Below, piece by piece: positions 1 to 10,740 of a stretch of DNA of 64,000 nucleotides; positions within the stretch are counted from its first letter, which is position 1, and each line of letters starts with the position of its first letter. Source of the stretch: Atriophallophorus winterbourni (Eukaryota > Platyhelminthes > Trematoda > Plagiorchiida > Microphallidae); contig JACCGJ010013906.1 of NCBI GenBank assembly GCA_013407085.1, forward strand, positions 1 through 64,000. The letters are read 5' to 3'. A program made the translations under genes and the position numbers. Under the pieces are notes generated by a model. The model was not told where the DNA came from, searched no databases, and was given only the letters and a program-made list of their open reading frames with translations.

Positions 1-1078
1 TAGCTTTGAAGGGCTAGGACCTTGCCCTTTATAGTTGGCAGATCGCTGTATCCTAAATACATTCACAAGTATGGTATTTTTAATACCAATTGTTTCGGCT
101 AGATATTTCCACTGTTTGTGGTCGTGCTAAGACTTTTCTTGAGAAGGTACGTCAGCAGCATCTTCCGGAACACCAAGAATTACAATACTTCTTGGATTAC
201 GTTCTTCACGAGATTTCTGCGACGACTTTCGCTCCCACCATGTAGCTCTGCATGGATACGACATTTAGTCTCTGGAACACCTCTAAGAATGTAAGCATTT
301 AAGATTACGTTTTCCACGTCCTCCGCAGGTTGCAGCGTTATTCTTAAAAGGCGAGGATCATCCGTCTGAGGAGAATTCAGGTGGCGATTTAATCGAACTA
401 TTGATGAGGGAGTAACCGCGGCCAATCTCATCTGACTGCAGAGTTTAAACCAATCAGCTAAGTCATGTTTTTGCTTAGCTTCAAACAGCGTTTCCTGCTA
501 CTCTGTCACGTTTGTACATATAACGCTAAGGTTTACACCCGCGGACTTTATTTTATAATTTGAGTCAGTCATTGTAGTAGTGGATTTTTTGAGTCCTTTC
601 TCGGTTCCGTTAAGTCGAGGAGTCACTGATCCTAACGAACGCTCCCCCTGTTTTAGTCGCCATCTGCGCGGTTATCTGGGCAAATGTTGGCCTGCTCGAG
701 TATGATGTATTATCTACCGGCTCTTCGGCAGTAACCTCTAAGCCGGGTAACTACGGTGCCTTCATGACGTTTATTATCAGTTCATTCAATTTTTGTATAC
801 TGGATTCCATTCTATTCAGACGGGTCTCAATATCATATTAAGGGGTTTTCGCCGCCGAGGCTGACGGTGTTGATTTGGCCTTGCAAAGCAGACAAACATA
901 ACAGACACCAGGACAATCATCTCCATTAATAATCGATACTAAATACGAAGTCAGCGATTTGTCACATTTCGCATGCACTTTCAACAAACAGGCGTAACAC
1001 GTGACAGACCTCGCCTTAGGACTTTCGGCAAACCGTGCACATGCATCCCGGTGCGCTTTGTATCCTTTTCGGGGTCAT
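1..1078 (-). pseudogene. CR1-like LINE ORF1 remnant (PHD-type zinc finger), runs off window edge
   Basis: Read on the minus strand from an ATG at 1078-1076, the first ~60 codons encode a cysteine/histidine finger: a CMCTVC pair, then CYACLLKVHAKC, then CYVCLLC. It matches the N-terminus of the better preserved ORF1 at 18900 in spacing and in residues such as SPxxRxVxCY and the IINxxxxPGxCY stretch. A second open piece at 431-180 matches the C-terminal part of ORF1. Stops and frame changes separate the pieces, so it is dead. ORF1 proteins of this type are presumed to bind nucleic acid for CR1-like retrotransposons. ORF2 would lie left of position 1. Recognition as a LINE ORF1 is firm; clade naming is by similarity to CR1-type layout. 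Confidence 0.75.
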
Positions 1079-1102
1079 CCGGTCAGGGTTGTGTGCAGTA
1101 CT

Positions 1103-1209
1103 ATCACTGTGTGCAGGACTATCACCCTTGGTCTGACGAAGCTTCTGTGTCAGAAGTGAAACGTTACCCAAAAACTACTCTAACCGATTCCACTCAAATT
1201 TATTTGCAT
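1103..1209 (+). mobile_element. K-family short repeat (copy K1) with hammerhead-like core and 13-bp TSD
   Basis: A 107-bp insertion in the leader of the CR1-like ORF1, flanked by the direct repeat TGTGTGCAGTACT at 1090-1102 and 1210-1222. Inside are TTGGT (1128-1132), CTGACGA (1133-1139), a stem-loop GCTTCTG/CAGAAG (1141-1156), GAAA (1158-1161), and ACGTT followed by ACCCA. These are the parts of a minimal hammerhead with a palindromic ACGT stem III. The 3' part (CTAACCGATTC, then a T-rich end finishing in TTTGCAT) is shared with other K copies. Confidence 0.8.
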
Positions 1210-1222
1210 TGTGTGCAGTACT

Positions 1223-2504
1223 GTTCAGTTGTGTGTGCACAGGCAGTGGTTCTGTCGAGCGATCGATGATGAATATGGTGAGCGCGACAAAAAGCGTTGT
1301 TCACTAATAAGAGCAAAGTCAGTATTGATTCCGGCGATGCGCTTCGGTAGTTGCTCTCACGACGTTGAATATATAACCAGTCGGACGGCGAGAATAAGAA
1401 TCCGTCCGATGCTTTAATCCCTGTGGGACTTGAATGTGCGTCTTAACCAGAGTGCACGCGTAGACTCAATATGGGAAAAACACGATAAATCGAACAATGT
1501 GCTCGTATTCATCGAATACGCTAAGAGAGTGGTTATCAGAAGCTGACTCGAGAGGAGTCCAACAAGGTATAATATGTCCACGTACGTGTAAGTGTAAGAA
1601 CAGTATATCCTGATTAACAGGAGTTCAAAATAATGCGACCGCACAGCACGAAGAACCCGATTGGGTCTATGAATAACAGTATTTTGAAATGTCATTTGAT
1701 AATTAATCACATAACTATATTCACAAAAGCCTCACACCTCCTCAGCGTGAAATTTGCCTGATGAGCTTTCACAAACCTCCTACGTTCCAAGTTATGCAGG
1801 TTCTAGATATGACCTGCTTGAAGCAATTGGTGAGCAAAGCAGAATCTCGGATGAGATATTGTTTTCGCTGAAATTGCGGGTTTGCTTTCCGATTCGTTTA
1901 CCATGTTTGTTGATCCTAGTACACAATTATTTAGATGTTTGCTCAAGGTGACGAGAACCCTTCCATTTTATCTGTAGCTACAGATAGTCACACAACCTAA
2001 AAATGTTCTACCTTTAGGATGCATTAATAACTAGTGGAGCAATCTACCTCTAATATAAATCACTTTTATACATGCCTTATTCAAAACGTTACACATTCCT
2101 TTCGATGTAAACTTGATGTATGCTATATAGACCACAGCTCACCCAACTTGTTTCCTCTTTGGTTGTGAATGATTTACTCTATTTACTTTCTGGTAATTGA
2201 AATGTTTTGAGTATCAAATTCAGGACCTACTTTAGGTAGAGCTCTTCAATTATTAACAGTAACGCTACTGATGCGCTTAACATGTCAGAACAGCAATTTC
2301 GCTAAGGTCTGAGAAACATTTTCATAATTGTTGCTTGAAAACGGATTAGTGTCTTAAAGTCCACGCTAAACTACCTTATCGTAATTTGTGTTTTCAACCA
2401 GACGTTCAAATAACTCAAATGATATTTGTAGACCTAAATTCACTTGTAACCTGGATTTTCATATCCAAGGTAATGAGGTATTAATGAAACGCATGTAATT
2501 AATT
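1223..2504. other. No gene recognised; CR1 leader remnant and unknown DNA
   Basis: The first ~60 bases, read on the minus strand, resemble the untranslated leader of the CR1-like element at 18.7-18.9 kb. A perfect 8-bp inverted repeat, TCGGACGG at 1381-1388 and CCGTCCGA at 1402-1409, has a 13-base loop. Short open frames at 1414-1710 and 1754-1951 show no recognisable motif. Confidence 0.4.
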
Positions 2505-5006
2505 GAGTTAAGATTCAAGATTCAAGAATCTATGGTTACAAAAAGCACATAGCTTCACAATTACCATATCATAGTAAATATGCGTTCAATAAGAGGTATA
2601 AAAAATCAATTATACGATGTCACTGGAGTCAAGTAATATGCTTACCCTGAGTCAATACACAGGCATCGTCAAATCGTTAAGTAACAAATAATTGTCCAAG
2701 GTACGAGTGAATGTTTGGATACAGGGAGAGGTGATAATTGCTTCGGGAAGGGCATTCCACAGGAAACAGACACGTACCGAATAGAAATATCGGCGACAAT
2801 TAGTACGGGAATGGGGAATTTGTAGTGCCGCTGAGTGGCTACGTGTAATTCCTGATTCCCGGTATTTGAACAAATGTTTGAGTGGATGATCTGGAGTATT
2901 CAATATCTTGTAAGTAATTATAACGTCACTTCGAAGTCTACGTTGAAGAGGAGTGGGGAGCTTTAGCTTTTTCAACCTTTCCTCGTATGTAAGGTTTCGA
3001 TAACCACGCACGAGTTTAGTTGCACGATGATATATCCTGTCAAGCAAGAATATATCTTTTTTCATCCACGGAGTCCATGCTTGCGATGCGTGTTCCATTG
3101 TGGGAATTAAGTAGGTCTTCATGATTCTTGGCAACGTTACAGGCGTAAAGGTTCGGAAGATCCGTCGAAGCATACCTAGAAGCTTTGAAGCACGCTTGTA
3201 AATGACCTCACAATGCACGCTGTTCTTTAGGCTGCCACATATCCAGACTCCAAGATCCTTCTCCGATTCGGTCCAGCTCAAAATCGTCTGCCCAAAGTGA
3301 TATTCGTACTGAAAGGGCTTACCGATTTGCAGTAACTTGCACTTTTGAAAATTGAACGGCAGTTTATTTCTAACTGACCATTCGTGTAGTGCATCTAAAT
3401 CACTTTGCAGTTTTACGCAGTCTGCAGTTGATTTTATTCGCATCCAAAGTTTAACATCATCCGCAAAAAGAACTACCTTGCATGAGAGCGTCTCAGGTAA
3501 ATCATTGATGTAAACTAAGAAAAGCACTGGACCGAGAACGGAACCTTGCGGTACACCACTGGAGGTATTAATGGCTCGTGATTGTACCCCGTTAACTCGA
3601 ACGGTTGCCTTGCGCTCATTGAGGTAGCTTTCGAACCACACGAGTAGCTGCCCGTCAATACCAATCTGTTTCAGCTTCCGTAGCAACAGGAAGTGATCAA
3701 CTCTGTCGAAAGCTTTCGACATATCCAGATAGCACGCGTGCACACTGTCTCCTGCGTCAACCGTTTGGGTCCAATCGTTTAATACCGTCAGCAAGTTTGT
3801 CAAGCAGGAGCGAGCTTTACGAAACCCATGCTGGGCGACAGATAGTATATTTTGTGATTCCAAGTGATGAACTATATTTTCCGTCACTATGCGCTCCATC
3901 ACTTTGGATATCACGGGGAGTAGGGTGACAGGACGGTAGTTCGCGGGATCTGAACGGCTACCACCCTTATAAATTGGTGAAATTACTCCTGTCTTCCACT
4001 CTGTTGGCACCACTCCTTCGGTTAGGGAATGTTGGAACAATTGGCATAGTGGTTCACACAGCTGCTGGTCACAGGATTTTAGTAGTGCTGGTGTTATTCC
4101 ATCGGCTCCAGGAGATTTCCTAGGGTTCAGTCGACACAAGTGTCTTCGTATAATCGCTGAATTAATCTCAATATTATTCAGTTGTTGAGATACAATCGAT
4201 GTCAGTAAATTCTCATTCGCCCTAACCGTTATCGGGCTAAACACATTTTCATAAAATTGAGCGAGAGTATCAGCCGTTTCCTTTGCTGTGACTGTTAATC
4301 CATTCTCAGAAATAACAGGAAACACCCCTGGTTTCACACTGGACCGAGCATTGACAATCCGATAGAGAAGTTTAGGGTTTTCTTCCATTTTCAAAGACAG
4401 AGAGCGATGGTAATATTGCTTGTCCTCTTTGACGAGAGCATTCACTTTGTTACGAATTTTAGAAAATTGCTGCGAAGAGGCATCAGTTCTGGTCTTCCGG
4501 TGTTCAGTCCAAGCACAGTTTCGTTTCCCGAGCCATTTTTTTGTGCGACTGCGAAGCTTAAATCGGAAATCACTTGCCCGTCGTTCATCAACATGATCTA
4601 TGTTTGACTGAAGTATTTTCGTGAGCTCACTGCATTGTGTTTCGGTGTTGTGCTGATCAAGTTCTTGCCAATTTACTAGCCCAAGCGATCCACGTAGACC
4701 AGCGTAGTCGCTCTTTCTGAATTGTTTGGAGGACGCACAAACTCGTCTAGCACTGCAAACAAACTCAAAGGCTAGCACCAGATGATCACTCCGACCGAGG
4801 GGCGCAATGTAGTCAACACCCTCAACTGCTGTTTTCTCTGAAGTAAAGATTAGATCCAAAATTGATGGCAACTCTGATCCTCTTCTATGAGTAAAGTCAA
4901 ACACATGATTATGCAGTGGAATCATGTCGATCATGACGAGTAATGCATCATAGTTGTGGATGACCTCCTTCAGTCGATGTGGACCATGAATGAACAGCAT
5001 AGACAC
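2505..5006 (-). mobile_element. CR1-like LINE, 5'-truncated, subfamily A
   Basis: The element runs on the minus strand from about 5006 to its 3' end near 2505. The 3' tail has the short tandem repeat TTGAATCT/TTGAATCT (plus strand: AAGATTCAAGATTCAAGA at 2511-2528), typical of CR1/L2-group tails. The same 3' end recurs on the plus strand at 23160-23490 and 41720-42092. Its 5' end abuts the Penelope-like element's pLTR at about 5006/5007. Confidence 0.8.
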
Positions 5007-5087
5007 ATGTTGTTCAGATGGTGTTCGCCGAGTTTCTGTAGTTGTTGTTGGACGTTTCGTCATCGAGCTATATGACATCATCAGCAC
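2652..5087 (-). CDS. CR1-like ORF2: C-terminal endonuclease part plus intact reverse transcriptase
   Basis: An uninterrupted 811-codon frame. The first ~27 residues are read out of the neighbouring Penelope pLTR and are not native. LINE homology starts around HGPHRLKEV with the C-terminal half of an APE endonuclease (DLIFT near residue 80, GRSDHLVL). RT blocks follow in order: RKSPGADGITPALLKSC, ANYRPVTLLPVISKVMERIV, CYLDMSKAFDRVDH, GVPQGSVLGPVLF, and the catalytic FADD (~residue 541, bases near 3457-3468). A C-terminal domain with LLDRIYHRATKLV and FLWNALP completes it. The N-terminal endonuclease catalytic half is absent, so autonomous activity is unlikely although the RT frame is intact. 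Function is target-primed reverse transcription by family knowledge. Confidence 0.85.
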   Translation of the reverse strand: MLMMSYSSMTKRPTTTTETRRTPSEQHVSMLFIHGPHRLKEVIHNYDALLVMIDMIPLHNHVFDFTHRRGSELPSILDLIFTSEKTAVEGVDYIAPLGRSDHLVLAFEFVCSARRVCASSKQFRKSDYAGLRGSLGLVNWQELDQHNTETQCSELTKILQSNIDHVDERRASDFRFKLRSRTKKWLGKRNCAWTEHRKTRTDASSQQFSKIRNKVNALVKEDKQYYHRSLSLKMEENPKLLYRIVNARSSVKPGVFPVISENGLTVTAKETADTLAQFYENVFSPITVRANENLLTSIVSQQLNNIEINSAIIRRHLCRLNPRKSPGADGITPALLKSCDQQLCEPLCQLFQHSLTEGVVPTEWKTGVISPIYKGGSRSDPANYRPVTLLPVISKVMERIVTENIVHHLESQNILSVAQHGFRKARSCLTNLLTVLNDWTQTVDAGDSVHACYLDMSKAFDRVDHFLLLRKLKQIGIDGQLLVWFESYLNERKATVRVNGVQSRAINTSSGVPQGSVLGPVLFLVYINDLPETLSCKVVLFADDVKLWMRIKSTADCVKLQSDLDALHEWSVRNKLPFNFQKCKLLQIGKPFQYEYHFGQTILSWTESEKDLGVWICGSLKNSVHCEVIYKRASKLLGMLRRIFRTFTPVTLPRIMKTYLIPTMEHASQAWTPWMKKDIFLLDRIYHRATKLVRGYRNLTYEERLKKLKLPTPLQRRLRSDVIITYKILNTPDHPLKHLFKYRESGITRSHSAALQIPHSRTNCRRYFYSVRVCFLWNALPEAIITSPCIQTFTRTLDNYLLLNDLTMPVY

Positions 5088-5397
5088 AACTCCTTTCGAA
5101 GTGACTTATGATTGGTATTCATTGGTTTATATAAGGTCCGTCTGTCCGTTCGCCATCACTCCCGTTGGTTGGTGGATTTCGTTTGTTGCAAACTTATCCA
5201 TCGGTTTTTATTGCTCCATAGGTTGTAGCCAATTGTAGGTTCTGGTTAATAGATGTGGTTATCGAGTGCCACGCTTCTATGAATTCTAGCGCTTGTCGGT
5301 TGTTTTCTTTAGCTAAAATCTTCACTTTGTCCTAATCGAATCGGTGCCCGAATTGATCAACATGTATTGAAATCAATGACCTTGGGTCGTGCCTTCG
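5007..5397 (-). repeat. Penelope downstream pLTR
   Basis: About 391 bp, the direct partner of 7206-7587. It contains the end of the GIY-YIG reading frame (about 5397-5250) and a hammerhead-like motif at 5042-5092. Confidence 0.85.
5042..5092 (-). ncRNA. Hammerhead ribozyme motif in downstream Penelope pLTR
   Basis: On the minus strand: CTGATGA (5084-5078), stem II GTCAT/ATGAC closing an 8-base loop, GAAA (5058-5055), then CGTC, giving a palindromic ACGT mini stem III and the canonical GUC cleavage triplet ending at 5051. Bases on either side (GUUGUG before the core, CAACAAC after) can form stem I with one bulged A. Minimal hammerheads with very short stem III are known in Penelope-like elements (Cervera and De la Pena). 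Activity here is inference. Confidence 0.78.
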
Positions 5398-7206
5398 TAC
5401 AGCTAACCGCTGTTTATGTAGTCTTGTATTTAGCTTGCGACCGGTTTGTTTGATGTAGTTCTTCTTTCAATCTCTGTACGTTATGTTGTAGACGATATTC
5501 TATTGTTTTTTTGCAACTTTGTCTTTTATTTGGTTGAAGCGGTTGCGTGATGTTGACACGGGTTTGTGCGCGACCTCTATTCCAGATGGCCCAAGGACCT
5601 GAGCTACCATGTACAATATATTCTGCACATACGGAAGAGCGCGTCTTACTCTGTTTTTATAATCGTTTCTTTGTTGGGTACGGTTGAACTTGTCGTGTAC
5701 CACGAAGCTTTTTTGTACTATTCTTCTGGAACACTTTGAACAGGTATTCTTCTTCTTGTCTTCTTAGTTCCGACTTCCTGCTATGTGTTGCTGCTCCTTT
5801 GAATAGGGTTCTAACTCAGCTGCGTTTGCTTTGGCAATTAGGCTGGAAAAAGTGATCCTATTGGTGTTCCTCGAAACTGCTCGTAGATTTTACTATTCAA
5901 ATTGAAGTGTGTCTGAAGACACAGCTCGATCAATTCCATCAAACTCTTTCGTGTTAATCGATTTCCGTTGTGTTCAGTTCCCTTTTCGTGGAGCAACGCT
6001 GATACGATTTGCTTTGCGAGTGTTTGATCGATTGATTGGAATGACGCCGTTACGTCGAAAGAAACCATTATTTCATCTTGATAGAACTTCACATTCTTAC
6101 ATTTCTGGAAAAATTCTTCTGCAGGGTCGGCAGCGTGTTCCGAGTCTATCGTCAGGTATAACACTCTTCTTCGCAATTCTTTCGATAACTTGTAATTCAG
6201 TCCTCCTGGTAAAGAAACTAATTGAATATTCTCTGTTTATTTTGGGTAATATGTAGAATTTCGGTATAGTTGAGTCTTCTGGCATCATTCTTGTTTGTTC
6301 CATTCCATTCAGTTGTCGCAAAAACTTCAATTTCTTCAAAGTTGCGTTGATTTTGCTTTCATGTCGTTTAGTCAGGTCTTTGTACATTTGTGTGCATGTT
6401 GTTCTATCCTGCAGTAGCTGTTCAGCCTTCTCTATATAATCTGCCTTGTTCATTACCACAGTCATTCTTCCTTTGTCGGTGGGAAGGATAACTATGTTTC
6501 GGTCTTGTTTCAATCTGTTCAAATCTTTGGTTTCCTGTTTATTGAGTGTGTTATGTTCCAAATTCTTGGTGGGCGCGAGTACAATTTGTTGGCTAACTTC
6601 TTTTTGTGTGTCTTCTGTCGAAATGTGAGATTTCAGTATTGACTTCAAATTAGGTAGGAATTCTGTATGATAGGCGTTTTTCAAATTGAAGTTAAGGCCA
6701 CGTGTGAGAAATCGTTGTTCATTCTCTGTCAGAGGTCTGTCGGACAGATTCTTGCCAAAGGTTCGCCAATGGGGGGGATTATTCGGAGTTTGTTTTCTAT
6801 GTCGCGCCGTTTGTTTAGCTTGGTTTTTCGGGGCGCTATCGCGATGGCGTCGGTTAGCTGTTGTGTTAGTTCAGGTTCAAATAACATATTCACATATTCG
6901 CTTTTCGATTCCGATAACGTTGGAATACTTCTTGAGTCGTTTGTGTGCGTCATCAATCATGCCTTGTAGCCACTGCCGATTTTGTCGTTCCATTAGTTGC
7001 CGCGAACGAAAATTGTTAATCCGTGGTCGTCGTTGTAAAGATTTTGGAGTTAGGTTCCTGCGTTGGCACTCATGCAAGAAAAAAATAATTGTTCATAAGC
7101 TGCACCTGTTCTTCCGCTGAAGCTTTTCCAGCGTCTGGCTTTCCTAAATGTTGGTTGCCCAAACTGTTCAGCAATAGAGGATAATATGCGTAGCTCAGGA
7201 TGCGGA
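5230..7206 (-). pseudogene. Penelope-like polyprotein (RT plus GIY-YIG), broken
   Basis: Minus-strand pieces in order: an N-terminal region (7077-6729); the conserved block with LPTDKGRMTVVM and PKFYILPKI (6684-6240); the RT palm with VSFDVTASF and GTPIGS (6176-5838); then a linker with VLGPSGIEVAHKPVSTSR (5703-5500); and a GIY-YIG nuclease start with NIVYNITY and YIKQTGRKLNTRLHKQR (about 5510-5400). Several frameshifts break it. The catalytic YxDD region expected between GTPIGS and the linker is missing, apparently an internal deletion near 5720-5840. It is therefore dead. In intact relatives the protein copies RNA and cleaves target DNA. Confidence 0.85.
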
Positions 7207-7587
7207 TGTTGTTAAAATGGTGTTCGCCAAGCTTGTGTAGATGGTGTTGAACGTTTCGCAATCAAGCTAGATGAAATCATCAGCAAAACTCCTTTCGAAG
7301 TGACCTATGATTGGTATTCATTGGTTTTTATAAGATCCATCTGTCCGTTCACCATCACTCCCGTTGGTTGGTGGAATTCATGTGTTGCATTCTTCTCCAT
7401 CGGGTATTCATTACTCCGAAGGTTGTAGCCAATTGTAGGTGCTAGTTAATTGATGTCGTTGTTGGGTGCCACGCTTCGAGGAATTCTCGCGCTCGTCAGT
7501 TGTATTCTTTGGCTAAAATCTTCGCGCTGTCCCAATCGAATTAGGGTACGAATTGATCAACATGTATTGAAATCAATGACCTTGGGT
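7206..7587 (-). repeat. Penelope upstream pLTR
   Basis: About 382 bp, directly repeated with 5007-5397 and diverged by scattered substitutions. It includes a copy of the GIY-YIG C-terminal coding segment and a second hammerhead motif. Confidence 0.85.
7244..7292 (-). ncRNA. Hammerhead-like motif in upstream Penelope pLTR
   Basis: Minus strand: CTGATGA (7283-7277), a diverged stem II region, GAAA (7257-7254), then CGTTC in place of CGTC. The core boxes are intact but stem II pairs less well than in the other pLTR, so this copy is probably weaker. Confidence 0.6.
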
Positions 7588-8990
7588 GGGCACATAATTG
7601 TTTCATGTTGCACAGCTTTTCGAATGAATTATCATTTCGATTTAGGATGAAAATAATCTTCCGCAACGCTAGCAGAGATAAGCAGTACCTAGTCGAGCAG
7701 CGTCAGTTTCACGGTGGATGCTTGATATGCGTTCATTAGTCGAAGGCTGAATTGTTTCTTTCCAGCATGCAAACAACGTTTCACACAATGCTTCCGGGAA
7801 TAGCAGTCAATTGCAAGTTCTTCCCAACTCGTGGGGTCAATGCGAAGACATTTCATATCTCTATGGCAAAGGTCGTTTTACCACATGTGCGGTCTGCTTA
7901 ATGGTCGACTCGCTGAATTTAACTCACCATCGGATAGATCCTTTGGAATAGGATTATTTTCTTTCTTTAATCGTGACCAAAGAGACACTTGCGGCACTGC
8001 AGTGGCAGAGTGAACATGCCGTGGAAGGCACTTAATCATTATTCACTTTATTCGTCACACGATATGTTTAAATGTCTCACATCCTACAGTGTGTAAATAA
8101 TACGCGCGCGTAGTATACTATCATCTTTGTCTTTAAAGTCAAAACGCGGTTGCCCTGGACACGAGAGATCAATCGGGACAGAATGACTGCTGCACTGCTT
8201 ATTCGCTCAACAATCTCCGTATCTAGCGGGAGGTTATCCGCAATGGTTGAACCAAGATTTGCGCAATGATTCAGTGGTTTAATCTGACATCTTTCAACAG
8301 CCCTAGAATCCCTTTAGACTGGAATTTGGTCGTCCTAATGCTTATTGTTAGCGCAAAAGTTTTGTATGATGACGGCAAACATTCTGTTACCGGGTGCTCT
8401 TGGAGTGAGCAATAATGATGAACAGCAGCTTAAGGATTGAGATATCCCGTACCTTTGAACGTGCTTTCAAGCGGTTCGGGTAGAAAGGCTTGCGTAGGTA
8501 AATACATTCTGTTTTCGATATAAACGCCTGTATCTCCAGCAAAGCAGAGAAAATCCTGAACAGATTGCAAGCTAGAACATACCATTGTTTACACTTTTGC
8601 AAATCTCAATTTCTTATGAAATGCAACTATTCAAATGAATTAAATTTTTCATGCCAGTGTGAACCAAAATAAAAAGGTTTGAGCAGTCGCGGGTGTATGC
8701 TATTAGATTACGTATTTCGAAAAGACCCGCTGACGTGATCGCATGACTTTGTTAAAACAAGTGAAACATGTTATTCTTCCTGATAAGACGTAAAGTAAAC
8801 CGTCGGGAACGGTCAACATACCATGTCAGCGTCAACTTGAGATTTGAATTAAGATCTAGCAGCTAAAACTTGTAGCCCGATCTATAAGACTACAACAAAC
8901 AGTTTTCCTACAACATTGAAAAAAGAGATTTCTCTGTAACTGTTGCACTTGTTATAATGCCAATATATCTCAAGTTCCACTGATTCATGT
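7588..8990 (-). mobile_element. RTE-like LINE fragment, degenerate
   Basis: Same layout as the RTE-like element at 23.6-25.7 kb: zinc-finger-like C-terminus near 7600-7690, the 3' ORF region around 7740-8400, and the RT region with matches near 8860-8970 (AACTTGTAGCCCGATCTATA). Large deletions and many stops. The Penelope-like element abuts its 3' end. Confidence 0.7.
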
Positions 8991-10430
8991 TTGAAGGTAT
9001 ATATTCAAAATGCTTTAAGTAATATGTGCTTGGACTGGAGAAATTGTGAACCAATTTTTCAAACGTTTTAGGAGCTGCCCGTTAAACAAGATAATTTCCA
9101 TATTTAGACAAATCGCTACGCCGCTGATGATTTATTATGGACACAAGTTTGTACAATTTTGCAGTTCCTACGGCGTTGTGAAAATTTCTCGCAAATCACA
9201 GAGCGCTGGTAGTGTTTATATTCGTGAAAATACGGTCATGTCAAAAGTTTCCGCAATCTCATCTTAAACCATTTTCACGGCAAAGAAATTTAAATTGTTC
9301 GGAACAAAAGAATTCGTGTTTTAACAAGCGGTTGCAACAGGCAGGCAATTTCTTTAGTCAATGACATCGAAAATGGTCTTCAAGCCGACATTCACTTTCT
9401 GAATCTTCAAAAGCCAATAGAACCTGGGGTTCAGGACAGATTTGCGGTAAACTAAGCGTCATGATCCTTGACCAATGTGTTTCGTTATTTCTCATTTCAC
9501 CTCGAAACTACTCACTCAGGTTTGAAATCTATTGTGTTGCCAGTAAGGTGCAACCTTTTGAACGAATCACGGTTGCCTCGTTTTGTTATGTCAAAATGAT
9601 TATTATTCAACCTTTTCACAGTTTAAGAAGTGCGCTTTTTATCAACCTAAGGTTAATTATTTTAAGTATTCTTTTTTTATTATACTAGCAATATAGTTTC
9701 CAAACGCATTTGCCTAATTATATCATTGCCAGTGCAAGGTAGATTATAAACATCGGATAACTTTCTCTATTTTCCATAATGTCGTACTTGGTGAGAACCA
9801 CAAGCACATATCCCACAACCTTTCTACGACCTGCGAGAGCGGACTACGTCATCATTTGGTAAAATTCAAAAATTGTCGAGCACTTTCACTAGCACTAATA
9901 TTTATCGTTTCAACTTAATGAAAAAATTACCTCACGTTTTTGGTCTTTCTTCAATGTTCTCGGTCATTGCGATCAATTTATCGGCTTGTGTTCCACAATG
10001 CTACAAATATCCCAAGCAGATAACACCTTTTACAATTCTGAAGTTAAATGAATTCTTGGGATCGCTCTTTTACCATGTTTATATTGATTTTTGAATCAGT
10101 TGATCCATGAAAACTTCGATGTGTTTTCTGCAGCCTTTCTAGAATAAGAAGAATTATCTCAAGGTTTGACCACCAGGTTCTTTGATAACATTCTATTTTG
10201 CTGTGGTTTTTGGATTATTGTTGTTTTGGAAAATTCCAAACATTTTGCACTCGTTTGTGCTTCGCACCAATTTGAAAACATGGTTCACGTAATAATCAGC
10301 AAAGTTATTTAATATATTATAGAGCGGTCGAACATCGTTATATATGAAACTTGAATTAGGTTATGTAAAGTGTGAAACCTTATAAGGGAAATCGTTCACG
10401 TTGATGAGGTTGATTCTAGGATTCAAGGAT
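8991..10430. other. No feature recognised
   Basis: AT-rich sequence with short open frames (9046-9267, 9461-9688, 9873-10094) that lack recognisable motifs. I see no gene or repeat I can name. Confidence 0.4.
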
Positions 10431-10740
10431 TCAAGTATTTATGATTAAACTTTTAATGCTTCACAACACTACATTATTCAAGATTCAATCAAGATTCAAG
10501 ATTTATGGTTGAAAAAGCAATTAACTTTACAATAACCACAGGGTGGAAATATAGGTACAAATGTATATATATATAAGTATAAATAAAATCAAAATCAATG
10601 GGACAATGATGGCTTATTAATAGTTTGGGGAAAAATTCGGATTATCTCTCATATAATCGTCAAGTTTTGATTTGAATATAGATAAGCTGTTTGAGCTTAC
10701 CAAATCGGAAGGTAGGAAATTCCAAGCAAAGCACACACGT
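10431..10740 (-). mobile_element. CR1-like LINE 3'-end fragment
   Basis: On the minus strand, 10740-10600 encodes the CR1 C-terminus (FAWNFLP type). The 3' tail, seen on the plus strand as ATTCAAGATTCAATCAAGAT (from about 10482), carries the octamer-like repeat of this clade. It lies head to head with the plus-strand element that starts at about 10741. Confidence 0.7.

Larger units (their letters stand above)
5007..7587 (-). mobile_element. Penelope-like element with direct pLTRs
   Basis: The minus-strand element has two directly repeated ends: upstream pLTR 7587-7206 and downstream pLTR 5397-5007. They share long matches, for example GTTGTAGCCAATTGTAGGT and CATGTATTGAAATCAATGAC. Between them lies a broken Penelope-type polyprotein (RT, then GIY-YIG). 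The downstream pLTR overlaps the 3' end of the coding sequence, as is usual for Penelope-like elements. On the right it abuts an RTE-like fragment (7588 onward); on the left a CR1-like element. Confidence 0.88.

Noticed and set aside
1414..1710. Possible LTR or membrane protein frame
   Set aside because: No LTR partner, no retroviral motifs; hydrophobicity arises from AT-rich composition.
5007..5087. N-terminal start of the ORF at 5087 as the true LINE start
   Set aside because: These codons are read from the Penelope pLTR and hammerhead; LINE homology begins only after about 5006.
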